Shown here: in pieces, positions 51,334 through 59,764 of the stretch
Numbering within the stretch: position 1 is the stretch's first letter
Layout: every line of letters starts with the position of its first letter
Assembly (NCBI GenBank): GCA_040381075.1
Contig: JBEIHX010000006.1
Coordinates: 62,001-126,000, forward strand
Length of the DNA: 64,000 bases
Origin: JBEIHX01 sp040381075
GTDB lineage: Bacteria; Pseudomonadota; Alphaproteobacteria; Caulobacterales; Aquidulcibacteraceae
Reading direction: 5' to 3'
Translations under genes and position numbers: made by a program
The notes under the pieces: model-generated
What the model was told of the DNA's origin: nothing
Seen by the model: the letters and a program-made list of their open reading frames with translations, nothing else
The model's database searches: none

Positions 51334-52005
51334 TCAGCGCAGCCGCTTAAAGCGATAGGCGGGTCCGCCCGGCGCCTTGAACGCAAATGCGCCGCTTTCC
51401 AGCTGCCCTGCCTCGGCATAGGTGAGCCACCCTGGCTCGATCGTGATTGAGGCCGAGACCCGCATGCGGCGACCTGACTGTGCGGTGATCAGGCAGGTTT
51501 GCGGATCTATCTCGCCATGCCACACAGCCGATCCAATCTGATGGAATGCAAGACTGCAGCCTGAAGGGTAACCGATCAGGTCTGCCGGTGTGAGCCCGAG
51601 GAATGCATCGCGCAAAAGGGCCCTTCCCGCGAACCGCTGGGGCTCGCGCAAGGTGTAAAAGTCCATTCTCCAGGCTGCATCCGCCTGACGGGCGAACGTC
51701 CAGACACGCTGACGGCTGATCGGGCCATCCGGCCCCTGGCTGCGCCATTCCAGATAATAGACGCGCCCTTCAATCGCTGGCGCCTCGATCTTCGCGAACA
51801 GTGCGTCCTGCAGGTCAATCCAATCGTAGGGATGACCAGCGGCGGGTGGTCGTTTGAGCGCCGCCGGAGCGTCCGCGTACTGGTCTGCGTTGGAGTAGCG
51901 CCCATCCAGCCACTCGAACGGCGCTCGAGCGGGATCAGGCCGTGAGGCGCAGCCGGCTGCGATGGCAAGGACAGCAAGGCTCGCCGGGATTGGCCGCACG
52001 CTCAC
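51334..52005 (-). CDS. CpcT/CpeT-like lipoprotein
   Basis: The 223-residue protein has a lipoprotein signal (PASLAVLAIAAGCASRP) and a domain resembling CpcT/CpeT, known from phycobilin lyases: EWLDGRYSNADQY at the start, VYYLEWRSQG, YPSGCSLAFHQIGSAVWHGEIDPQTC, and a C-terminal LTYAEAGQLESG. In bacteria without phycobilisomes the function is unknown. It starts at GTG 52005, overlapping the amine oxidase stop by four bases (GTGA), so its translation is coupled to that enzyme. Confidence 0.78.
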   Translation of the reverse strand: MSVRPIPASLAVLAIAAGCASRPDPARAPFEWLDGRYSNADQYADAPAALKRPPAAGHPYDWIDLQDALFAKIEAPAIEGRVYYLEWRSQGPDGPISRQRVWTFARQADAAWRMDFYTLREPQRFAGRALLRDAFLGLTPADLIGYPSGCSLAFHQIGSAVWHGEIDPQTCLITAQSGRRMRVSASITIEPGWLTYAEAGQLESGAFAFKAPGGPAYRFKRLR

Positions 52006-53423
52006 TGGACCGCCGCCAGGACTTCACTCGCTGCGCGCTCGCCGGTCTCCAGAGCCCCCTCCATCCCGGTGGCGATGTCGCTCGTATGTTCGCCTGCCCA
52101 ATGCAGCCGGGCGCACGGAGCGGCGATCTTGCCGGCCCATGATGCGATCTGGCCTGGCGCATAGTGCATATAGGCGCCGCCGGTTTCGGCAGTATCGCTG
52201 GTCCAGCGGATCACCCGTGCGAGGCGAACCTTGCCCTTCGACGCCGGCCGCAGCGCTCTGAAGCGAGACTGCGCCCAGGCTTCGATCGCCTCATCGCTTT
52301 TGCCCGCGACCACCCCTGCGCCGTCGCCATCAAGCCATAGCCGCACAAGCCCCGTCGGCGATCCCTGATCGTCCCGTACCGCAAAGACGCGTTCGATGTC
52401 GCTGTCAGTCCACATGTCTGGCGCCAGGCCGTCCGCCTCCCAATAGGGTGTCTCAGTATACAGATAGACATGGGCGATCTGGGTGTAGGCCATCATCCGT
52501 ATGGCTGAAGCCTGCGGTGCGGTGAGCGGTGCATCCACTCGGATGCGCCGCAGTGCCGGGTAGGGTATGGTAGAGATTGCGTGCGGCGCCCGCCAGGTAC
52601 GTCCGGAACGGCTTGTCACGCTGACCCCCTTGGCGTCGGCGACAATCGCCGACACTGGTTCGTTCAGGATCACCGCGGGCCCCAGACTTTGCGCCATGGC
52701 CTGCGTCAAGCTTTCAGACCCGCCTGCAATGTCTTCAGCGGGGCCGAGTGCACGATCCTGGGAGTACAGCGTGAGCGAACGAAATGCGTTCACCATGGAG
52801 TATGTCGCAAGTCTGTTGGCGTTAAGGCTGCGGTCGGCAAACGCCAGTGCGCGCTCGTCGAATCCCTGCGCCCGCAGGAACACTTCAGCAGACTGATCGA
52901 CTGCAAGCCCCGCAGGCCCGCTCCAGTCTGTCACATCCTGAAACGGATTCGCGCGCGTCGCGGCCGCCATGAACAGGCGCGAGGGCGCAATTGCACGCAG
53001 CCCCCCCGTGAGAGGGTTCACCGACGCGGTTGGCCAATCCGCCGCCCGCATCAGCACGCCCTCAACGCTGAGAACATCGCCGAAGGTTGAAGCCGGGGGC
53101 GCACGGAGTTGGATGCCAAGCGCTTTGGCCTCGGCGCGCAGCCGCGAATAGGTCTGGCCGACCTGTGTGCCGCCAGCCTCGGGTCTGCCCGGGAGATCTG
53201 TCAACGTCATCAGCCGCCCGCCCGCGCGCGCCTGGGCTTCAAGAACGATCACCAAGAGCCCCGCCGCGCTCAGATCGCGCGCTGCCCGCAGGCCCGCAAG
53301 CCCGGCTCCAAGGATCAGAACATCGGCGTCCTTTGAGCCGCGCGCGCACCCAGCGCCGGCTCCGCCGATGGCGAATGCGCCCCCTGCGAGCAGCCCGAGG
53401 CTGGTGCGGCGGTTCAGCGTCAT
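52002..53423 (-). CDS. Exported FAD-dependent amine oxidase
   Basis: The 473-residue protein belongs to the flavin amine oxidase family. The N-terminal RRTSLGLLAGGAFAIGGAGAGC has a twin-arginine-like pair and a lipobox, so it is probably exported folded with its FAD. The dinucleotide-binding motif VLILGAGLAGLRAARDLSAAGL and GRLMTL with EAGGTQVG follow. The C-terminal FAD motif reads LHWAGEHTSDIATGMEGALETGERAASEVL (in blocks). The substrate is unknown; the neighbourhood gives no polyamine genes. ATG 53423 follows CAGGGAG. It lies 16 bases after the CoA-transferase gene. Confidence 0.85.
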   Translation of the reverse strand: MTLNRRTSLGLLAGGAFAIGGAGAGCARGSKDADVLILGAGLAGLRAARDLSAAGLLVIVLEAQARAGGRLMTLTDLPGRPEAGGTQVGQTYSRLRAEAKALGIQLRAPPASTFGDVLSVEGVLMRAADWPTASVNPLTGGLRAIAPSRLFMAAATRANPFQDVTDWSGPAGLAVDQSAEVFLRAQGFDERALAFADRSLNANRLATYSMVNAFRSLTLYSQDRALGPAEDIAGGSESLTQAMAQSLGPAVILNEPVSAIVADAKGVSVTSRSGRTWRAPHAISTIPYPALRRIRVDAPLTAPQASAIRMMAYTQIAHVYLYTETPYWEADGLAPDMWTDSDIERVFAVRDDQGSPTGLVRLWLDGDGAGVVAGKSDEAIEAWAQSRFRALRPASKGKVRLARVIRWTSDTAETGGAYMHYAPGQIASWAGKIAAPCARLHWAGEHTSDIATGMEGALETGERAASEVLAAVQ

Positions 53424-53439
53424 GGCGTGGCTCCCTGGG

Positions 53440-54690
53440 TCAGATCGCGCCGTCCCGGCGCAACGCCGCTCGCGAACCTGCATCCAGGCCAAGCACGCGC
53501 TCAAGCACGTCATCAGTGTCCTGTCCCAGCGCTGGCGGTGCGCAGGCGATCTGCGGCGGCGTTGCTGAAAACTTGATCGGGCAGGCGCTTGCGCGAACCG
53601 TTCCGATATCGGGGCGCGACATTTCAGCGATCATGGCGCGATGAAGCACCTGCGGATCCTTGAAGACGTCATCGATGGAACTGATCGGTCCGCATGGAAC
53701 GCCAGCAGCTGCAAGGACGTCTATCCAGTCGGCGGTGCTGCGCTCCGCCATCGCTGCGGCAATGGCGCTGACCAGAGCCGCGCGGTTCGCCACCCGGTCT
53801 GCGCTCCCTGCGAAGCGGGCGTCCTCGATCAGGGGCGCCAGGTCCGCAACCCTGCAAAAGTTCGCAAACTGTCCGTCATTGCCAACGGCCAGAACGATGT
53901 GACCGTCGGCAGTTCGAAACACCTGATAGGGCGCAATGTTGGGATGGGCATTGCCGAGCCGGCCCGGCGTCAATCCAGCGAAATGGTTGGTCGCTTGGTT
54001 CGCCAGCATCGCGACCTGAGAATCGAGCAGCGCCATGTCTATGTGCTGACCCTGCCCGGTCGCTTCGGCGTGACGCAGCGCCGCCAGGACACCGGCGGTT
54101 GCATAAAGCCCTGTGAACAGATCGGCGACGGCCACCCCGACCTTCATGGGTTCCGCGCCAGGCGCGCCGTCGGGCTGGCCGGTGATGCTCATCAGACCGC
54201 CCATGGCCTGAATCATGTAGTCGTAGCCCGGCCGCGCTGAATAGGGGCCGGTCTGACCAAACCCTGTAATCGAACAATAGACGATGGCGGGATTAATTGC
54301 TGCGATGGCTGGATAGTCCAGATGGTATTTCGCCAGTCCACCGGCCTTGAAGTTCTCAACCAGGATGTGGCTTGAAGCGGCCAGACGACGCACCAGGTCC
54401 TGGCCGTCCGGACGGGTGAAATCGATTGTGACGGAGCGTTTGTTGCGGTTTGCGGCCATGAAGTATGCCGCATCGGAGCGTTCTCCTGCAGCAGTCGTGT
54501 AGAAGGGCGGGCCCCAGGTGCGTGTGTCGTCGCCTTCGCCCGGTCGTTCAATCTTGATCACCTCAGCGCCGAGATCGCCCAGCAGCTGCGTGCACCATGG
54601 CCCGGCGAGGACCCTCGATAAATCAAGCACCCGCACGCCGGTCAGGGCAGACCTGCGGCCCTGCGGCGTGGCTTGCCCCTCGAACTCCAT
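53440..54690 (-). CDS. CaiB/BaiF-type CoA transferase
   Basis: The 416-residue class III CoA transferase moves CoA between acyl groups. Typical blocks are GVRVLDLSRVLAGPWCTQLLGDLGAEVIKIERP (in parts), GDDTRTWGPPF, NRNKRSVTIDFTRPDGQ, LVENFKAGGL, GYDYMIQAMGGLMSITG (containing the catalytic Asp) and VGNDGQFANFCRV. It resembles succinyl-CoA-dependent transferases for dicarboxylic or aromatic acids, but the acyl substrate cannot be read. It is divergent from the TRAP transporter genes with about 120 bases between, suggesting shared control. Confidence 0.9.
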   Translation of the reverse strand: MEFEGQATPQGRRSALTGVRVLDLSRVLAGPWCTQLLGDLGAEVIKIERPGEGDDTRTWGPPFYTTAAGERSDAAYFMAANRNKRSVTIDFTRPDGQDLVRRLAASSHILVENFKAGGLAKYHLDYPAIAAINPAIVYCSITGFGQTGPYSARPGYDYMIQAMGGLMSITGQPDGAPGAEPMKVGVAVADLFTGLYATAGVLAALRHAEATGQGQHIDMALLDSQVAMLANQATNHFAGLTPGRLGNAHPNIAPYQVFRTADGHIVLAVGNDGQFANFCRVADLAPLIEDARFAGSADRVANRAALVSAIAAAMAERSTADWIDVLAAAGVPCGPISSIDDVFKDPQVLHRAMIAEMSRPDIGTVRASACPIKFSATPPQIACAPPALGQDTDDVLERVLGLDAGSRAALRRDGAI

Positions 54691-54809
54691 TGCGCCCACC
54701 CTTGATCCGCCCCTGGCCAGACTTCCGCCCCGCGCCTGGACATGGTCTATGTTTATACGATGTGCGGCGTGCCGGAAGCGTCTGGTCGTCGCAGCGACGG
54801 AGGCGCGAA

Positions 54810-55838
54810 ATGGCTCGCATGAGCCGGAGAATGCTTGCTGCCGGGCTCGCAGCGCTGGCGATCCCGGGCTGCCGCGGGCAGCATGAACAGGAGAACGCGC
54901 ACGGCGTCCTCTACGGGCGGGCCGTCTCCGTAACGCCGCCGCAGTCGCCCTGGGATGACCAATGGTCCTACTTTCGCGAGCGCCTTGCAGCTGAACCAAC
55001 AATCCGGCTGGAGTACTTCAACCGAGGCGAAACGGGCGGCGAGGAGCAGCAGATGTTTGATCTGCGCCGCGGGCGGGCCATGCTGGCAGGGCTGTCCCTG
55101 CAGGGGTTGTCATCAATCGTCCCTGAGCTGACCATAGCGATGGCGCCATTCGTCTTTCAAAGCGAAGCTGAAGTCGACTATGTCTATGACAGGCATCTCT
55201 TCGAGGTCTTCCGTCCGTTGTTTCGGGCCAAGGGTCTGCACCTGATGCAGTGGGTGGAGGTAGGATGGACAAATCTCTATTCAAACGGCCCGGTGCGCAC
55301 GCCACATGATGCAGCCGGGCGCAAATTGCGCGGGTCGCCCAACCGCGCGGCGCAAGTGTTCCTGAGGGCGATCGGGGCGGATTCGGTGCCCCTTGCCTCA
55401 ACAGAGATCGTTCCAGCGCTGCAGACCGGGCTTGTCTCCGGCGGATTGGGCGGGACGGTGTTTCATTTCTTTTCGACCCGTGACTACGCCAGCGACTTTA
55501 CGCTCACCAGGCACAGCTATGATACGGGCGCAATCGTCGCGAATGCGTCCTGGCTGGGCCATGCCACGCCACGTCAACGCCAGACGCTTGAGAGCGCCTG
55601 GATGTCCTCCGTCCAGGCTCGGGCCAGTGTTCGCAACCTGACGCGATTTGCAATCGCGCAGATGAAACAGCGCGGAATTCGTATCCACGAACTGACGCCT
55701 GCAGAGCGTGCGCTGTGGGTTGAGGCCTGCGGCGGGGTTGTCGAACTTCTTGTTCGCGAGATCGGCGGGAGCGCCCAGGAGGTGTTTGACGCCATCAAGG
55801 CGGGTCGGACTGAATACGCTATGCGGGGGCGGGCATGA
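54810..55838 (+). CDS. TRAP transporter substrate-binding protein (DctP type), lipoprotein
   Basis: The 342-residue binding protein has an N-terminal RRMLAAGLAALAIPGCRG, a lipoprotein signal rather than a free-secretion signal. The DctP fold shows in FRERLAAEPTIRLEYFNRG, QWVEVGWTNLYSNGPVRTPHDAAGRKLRG (in blocks), where the last Arg usually binds a carboxylate, and STEIVPALQTGLVSGGLGG. A carboxylate ligand is therefore likely. ACGGAGG precedes ATG 54810. Its stop overlaps the small permease gene by four bases. Confidence 0.88.
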   Translation: MARMSRRMLAAGLAALAIPGCRGQHEQENAHGVLYGRAVSVTPPQSPWDDQWSYFRERLAAEPTIRLEYFNRGETGGEEQQMFDLRRGRAMLAGLSLQGLSSIVPELTIAMAPFVFQSEAEVDYVYDRHLFEVFRPLFRAKGLHLMQWVEVGWTNLYSNGPVRTPHDAAGRKLRGSPNRAAQVFLRAIGADSVPLASTEIVPALQTGLVSGGLGGTVFHFFSTRDYASDFTLTRHSYDTGAIVANASWLGHATPRQRQTLESAWMSSVQARASVRNLTRFAIAQMKQRGIRIHELTPAERALWVEACGGVVELLVREIGGSAQEVFDAIKAGRTEYAMRGRA

Positions 55839-56428
55839 TGGCGGCAGTGCTTCGCGCCCTGTCGCGACTTGAGCAGATCGTTTGCGTGGCCGCCTTTGTG
55901 ATTATGGCTGGCGCTCTCGTCGCGGATGTTGGCAAGAGGCTGCTTGGCAGGTTCGCTGCCTGGCTCGACGCCCTGCCGTGGGTGTCCGGTTTGAGCGATG
56001 CGGCCGCCGCCGCTGGTCTGGGTTCCGGTCTTATGGGGGCGCCGCAAGTGGCGGTCGTTGGCCTGATTACGCTTGCGATGTTCGGCTTCGGGGTAGCGGC
56101 TCAGCACGGGGCGCATCTGCGTCCGCGTCTTCTGGACGGGATTTTTCCGATTTCCTGGAGCCGTTGGGTGAACCGTGCGGCGGACGGACTGACAGCAGGC
56201 GTGCTTGGCGGTTTGGCGTGGCTTTCTGGCGCGATGGCGGGTGAAAGCGCTGCGCTTGGGGATGTCTCGAGTGTCTTGCGCTGGCCGATCTGGCCGATCC
56301 AGGCCGCCATCGCCGTCGCCTTTGGCCTGAACGCCCTGCGCTATCTCATATTCAGCATTCGTCCGGATCTGCGTCCGAATGACGACGGGCTTTCTGAACT
56401 GCCCGATCTGCAGGAGGCATCGCGATGA
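55835..56428 (+). CDS. TRAP transporter small permease (DctQ type)
   Basis: The 197-residue protein has four membrane helices with a DctQ-like N-terminus (LSRLEQIVCVAAFVIMAGALVADVGKRLLG, in parts) and GVAAQHGAHLRPRLLDG, the usual stretch ahead of the third helix. Between helices one and two is a longer loop than usual. Start and stop both overlap neighbours by four bases, forming a strict P-Q-M operon. Confidence 0.85.
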   Translation: MMAAVLRALSRLEQIVCVAAFVIMAGALVADVGKRLLGRFAAWLDALPWVSGLSDAAAAAGLGSGLMGAPQVAVVGLITLAMFGFGVAAQHGAHLRPRLLDGIFPISWSRWVNRAADGLTAGVLGGLAWLSGAMAGESAALGDVSSVLRWPIWPIQAAIAVAFGLNALRYLIFSIRPDLRPNDDGLSELPDLQEASR

Positions 56429-57687
56429 TCGCCGCCCTTCTGCTGGTTTTCCTGCTCCTGGCCTTGCTTGCGGTGCGTCAGCCGATCGTTGTCGTTCTCG
56501 CCGCTGCGGCGGTGTTCTGTTATGTTGTTTGGCAGGATGGGGATCCGCTCTACGTCGCATATGACATCTGGCGGGCGGTCAATCAGGAGGTGCTGCTCGC
56601 CATTCCCCTGTTCATGCTGGCCGGCGCCATCATGTCCAAGGGATCGATCGCGCAGAGGCTTATTGATCTGATACAGTCACTGACCCGGCCGATACCGGGC
56701 GGGCTGGCGGTGGCGACGGTGCTTGCCTGCGCCGGGTTTGCAGCAATCTCAGGAAGCTCCGCCGTCACCCTGTTGGCGGTCGGGTCGATCATGTATCCCG
56801 CGCTGTTGAGGGCTGGATATTCCAAAGCGTTTTCAATTGGCCTCATCTGTGCGGGCGGCACGCTTGGCATTATTATTCCCCCGTCGATCCCCTTGATCCT
56901 CTATGGCGTTATGACAAACACGTCGATTGCCGACCTGTTTCTGGCCGGCGTCGGCCCGGGGTTGTTGCTGACCTGTGTGTTTGCGCTGTACGCAATGGTG
57001 GTCAACTGGCGAATGCGCGGCGAGGTCTGGCGGCCTGCTGAGATAGCCGGCGCCCTTCGTCGTTCCGCTGCAGCTCTGTCCACCCCGGCGGTCATCCTGG
57101 GGGGAATCTACTCCGGCGTCTTCACCGCGACGGAAGCTGCAGCCGTTGCGGTCGCTACCGCGTTGTTTGTCGAGGTCATCATTCACCGCGATCTGACGTG
57201 GCCCGATCTCTGGGCTGTCACGGTTGACACGTCGAAACTGCTGGGATCGCTGTTTCCAGTGCTTGCGCTGGCGACGTCGATAAACATCTTCCTGACCTGG
57301 GAACAGGTCCCGCAACACCTGGTAGCCCTGCTCGAACCAATCCTTCAGGATCGCGAGACATTCCTTCTGGCTTCCAATGCGCTGCTGCTGCTGGTTGGAT
57401 GCTTTGTCGACGTCGGCTCGGCCATCCTGATCCTGTCGCCGCTCCTGGAACCCCTGGCAGTCGCCCGCGGCGTCGATCCCGTCCACTTCGGCATCGTCAT
57501 GACGGTCAATCTGGAAATCGGCTATCTGACCCCGCCGATGGGACTGAACCTCATCATCGCAGCCGCGGCGTTTCGCGAGCCGTTTGCAGATGTCTGCAAG
57601 GCAGTGATCCCATTCATTATCCTCATGCTGGCGGGACTTGTGGCCGTCACTTTCTATCCGCCGCTGTCACTGCTGCTGATTTCCTAG
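56425..57687 (+). CDS. TRAP transporter large permease (DctM type)
   Basis: The 420-residue protein has about 12 helices of the IT superfamily. Clear blocks are LAIPLFMLAGAIMSKGSIAQRLIDL (in parts), GFAAISGSSAVTLLAVGSIMYPALL, GGTLGIIIPPSIPLILYGVMTNTSIADLFLAG (in parts) and VNLEIGYLTPPMGLNLIIA. It uses the sodium gradient to take up the solute delivered by the binding protein. The MFS gene follows nine bases later. Confidence 0.95.
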   Translation: MIAALLLVFLLLALLAVRQPIVVVLAAAAVFCYVVWQDGDPLYVAYDIWRAVNQEVLLAIPLFMLAGAIMSKGSIAQRLIDLIQSLTRPIPGGLAVATVLACAGFAAISGSSAVTLLAVGSIMYPALLRAGYSKAFSIGLICAGGTLGIIIPPSIPLILYGVMTNTSIADLFLAGVGPGLLLTCVFALYAMVVNWRMRGEVWRPAEIAGALRRSAAALSTPAVILGGIYSGVFTATEAAAVAVATALFVEVIIHRDLTWPDLWAVTVDTSKLLGSLFPVLALATSINIFLTWEQVPQHLVALLEPILQDRETFLLASNALLLLVGCFVDVGSAILILSPLLEPLAVARGVDPVHFGIVMTVNLEIGYLTPPMGLNLIIAAAAFREPFADVCKAVIPFIILMLAGLVAVTFYPPLSLLLIS

Positions 57688-57696
57688 GAGAGGGCC

Positions 57697-59349
57697 ATGT
57701 CGGTCATGAGTGCTGTTGAAGACCCCGCCAAACTCCGACGCGTGGTGATCGCGTCAAGCGCCGGCACAGTGTTTGAGTGGTATGACTTCTTCATTTTCGG
57801 CGCGCTTGCGGGAATCGTGTCCAAACACTTCTACGCAAATCTTCCGGACTCGCAGGCATTCATCTTTACACTGCTGACATTCGCCGTTGGTTTCATCGTT
57901 CGTCCACTTGGGGCGCTGGTGTTTGGCAAGATCGGCGACAGCAAAGGACGCAAGGGTGCTTTCGTCGTCACCATCACTGTGATGGGACTCGCCACCTTCG
58001 CCATTGGATTGCTCCCCGACTACAATCAAATCGGGATCCTCGCTCCGATACTGCTGGTGACCTGCCGCGTGCTTCAAGGCTTTGCCCTTGGGGGAGAATA
58101 CGGTGGGGCGGCGATTTATGTCGCCGAGCATGCGCCAGCCGGAAAGCGCGGCTGGAACACAGCCTGGATCCAGACATCGGCAGCCCTTGGCCTGTTCGCC
58201 GCGCTTGGCGTCATCCTGCTTGCGCGCACGCTTCTGGGGGAGGCTGCTTTCCGCGATTGGGGGTGGCGCATCCCTTTTCTTGTGTCGCTGGGACTGCTCG
58301 CCATCTCCTTGTGGATAAGGCTGAAACTTGAGGAGAGCCCGGCGTTTCAAAAAATCAAGGACGAGGGTCGAACCAGCGACAGGGTCATGGCGGAGAGTTT
58401 CATGCACTGGCCCAATCTGCGCATTGTTGTGCTGAGCCTGTTCGGCTTGATGATGGCCCAGGGCGTCGTTTGGTACACGGGAAATTTCTACACGCAGTTT
58501 TTCCTCGAGCGCCTCCTCAAGGTCCCAAGCGTTGACGTGAACCTTCTGATGATCGCCGTAACCGCGGTCTCGGCGGTGCTTTATGTGTTCTTTGGGTGGC
58601 TGTCGGACCACCTCGGGCGCAAGCCGGTCATGGTTTTCGGCATGGCTGTCATGCTTGTCGCCTATTTCCCAGGCTTCCATTTTCTCACAGAGGCGACCAA
58701 TCCAGCGCTTGCTGAGGCGCAGGGACGCGCGCCCGTTGTCGTGACCGCAGACCCGGCCGACTGCACGTTCCAACTCGATCTGACAGGGGGGGCGCATCAG
58801 TTTTCAAGCGCCTGCGACATTGCAAAGGGCGCACTGTCGAGTGCAGGCGTAAACTATCGCAATGCGCCGTCGCCGCCGGGATCCGGCGCGCAGGTGCGCG
58901 TGGGTGATACGGTCTTGGACGTGCCGTCCGCTGTTGGACAAACGCCGGGCGGCGTGAAAGAGGTGCGCTCGCAATTTGAAGCGTCGCTCAAGACAGCGCT
59001 TACGCAGGCTGGCTATCCGGTGCAGGCGGACCCTGCCAGGATCAATTGGGCGCTCGCGTTTGGGGTTCTCCTCGTCTTCATCGTGGCGGCCACGGCGCTC
59101 TACGGTCCGCTCGCGGCCTGTCTCGTGGAACTGTTTCCAACCCGCATCCGTTACACTGCAATGTCGTTGCCTTATCACGTCGGCACTGGTTGGTTCGGGG
59201 GGCTGCAACCGGCGATTTCCTTCGCCATTGTGACCGCTGTCGGGGATATCTATGCCGGATTGTGGTTTCCGGTCGCGGTGACCGGGGTCGCCCTGGTGAT
59301 CGCGCTGGTGTTCCTGCCTGAGACCCGACATCGCGACATTCATGCCTGA
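57697..59349 (+). CDS. MHS-family MFS transporter with a large internal insertion
   Basis: The 550-residue protein is an MFS permease of the metabolite:H+ symporter type: SSAGTVFEWYDFFIFGALA, FGKIGDSKGRKGAFVVT, LQGFALGGEYGGAAIYVAEHAP and YGPLAACLVELFPTRIRYTAMSLPYHVGTG (in parts). Family members usually have about 430-450 residues. Here roughly 110 extra residues (about 335-445) sit between helices 9 and 10 and look like a small soluble domain with two cysteines. The substrate is unknown; neighbours suggest an organic acid. AGGAGAGG precedes the ATG. Confidence 0.88.
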   Translation: MSVMSAVEDPAKLRRVVIASSAGTVFEWYDFFIFGALAGIVSKHFYANLPDSQAFIFTLLTFAVGFIVRPLGALVFGKIGDSKGRKGAFVVTITVMGLATFAIGLLPDYNQIGILAPILLVTCRVLQGFALGGEYGGAAIYVAEHAPAGKRGWNTAWIQTSAALGLFAALGVILLARTLLGEAAFRDWGWRIPFLVSLGLLAISLWIRLKLEESPAFQKIKDEGRTSDRVMAESFMHWPNLRIVVLSLFGLMMAQGVVWYTGNFYTQFFLERLLKVPSVDVNLLMIAVTAVSAVLYVFFGWLSDHLGRKPVMVFGMAVMLVAYFPGFHFLTEATNPALAEAQGRAPVVVTADPADCTFQLDLTGGAHQFSSACDIAKGALSSAGVNYRNAPSPPGSGAQVRVGDTVLDVPSAVGQTPGGVKEVRSQFEASLKTALTQAGYPVQADPARINWALAFGVLLVFIVAATALYGPLAACLVELFPTRIRYTAMSLPYHVGTGWFGGLQPAISFAIVTAVGDIYAGLWFPVAVTGVALVIALVFLPETRHRDIHA

Positions 59350-59764
59350 AGACACCTGTGCTGTGACTGTCGGGGACTGCCCTTGGGCCATCAGCGGGGC
59401 TGTGCTGCGCCGGGCGCCCGGCGCAGGAGCGTGAGGCATGTGTATTTCGCGCGCCTGCAGGATCGCCGTCCCCACGACTTCTTCCTGCACACCGGTGGCG
59501 CGCACAAAGTGGCGTCACGAAGGCTGCTTTACCGGGACCGTCGCGCCCGCCCGTCGTCCCGCGACAGGGGGCTCTGGGCGTCGACGCAGCCGCAGACGTT
59601 GCGGTCGGCCTTCATCGCCTGCCCGCCGAGTGATATGGCTCAGGCAAAGGTGGGGCGTGCGCCGCGTCTTGATGCAATCCAATCCGCAGACGGCGCAGAA
59701 TGGCCTCGCCCGACCAATTGGTTTCAACGCCTGCAGGATCACGCGTACGCAAGGAGTGGCGACT
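59350..59764. other. Gene-free stretch of about 415 bases
   Basis: This gap separates the MFS gene from the nitrilase homologue. Frames across it are Arg/Ser-rich and not credible. A palindrome-like GCCGGGCGCCCGGCG lies at 59408-59422, without a T tract. AAGGAG stands before the next start. Confidence 0.45.

Noticed and set aside
57754..58797. Minus-strand open frame of 347 codons opposite the MFS gene
   Set aside because: The MFS reading has full family motifs. The antisense frame is His/Arg/Gln-rich without any domain.
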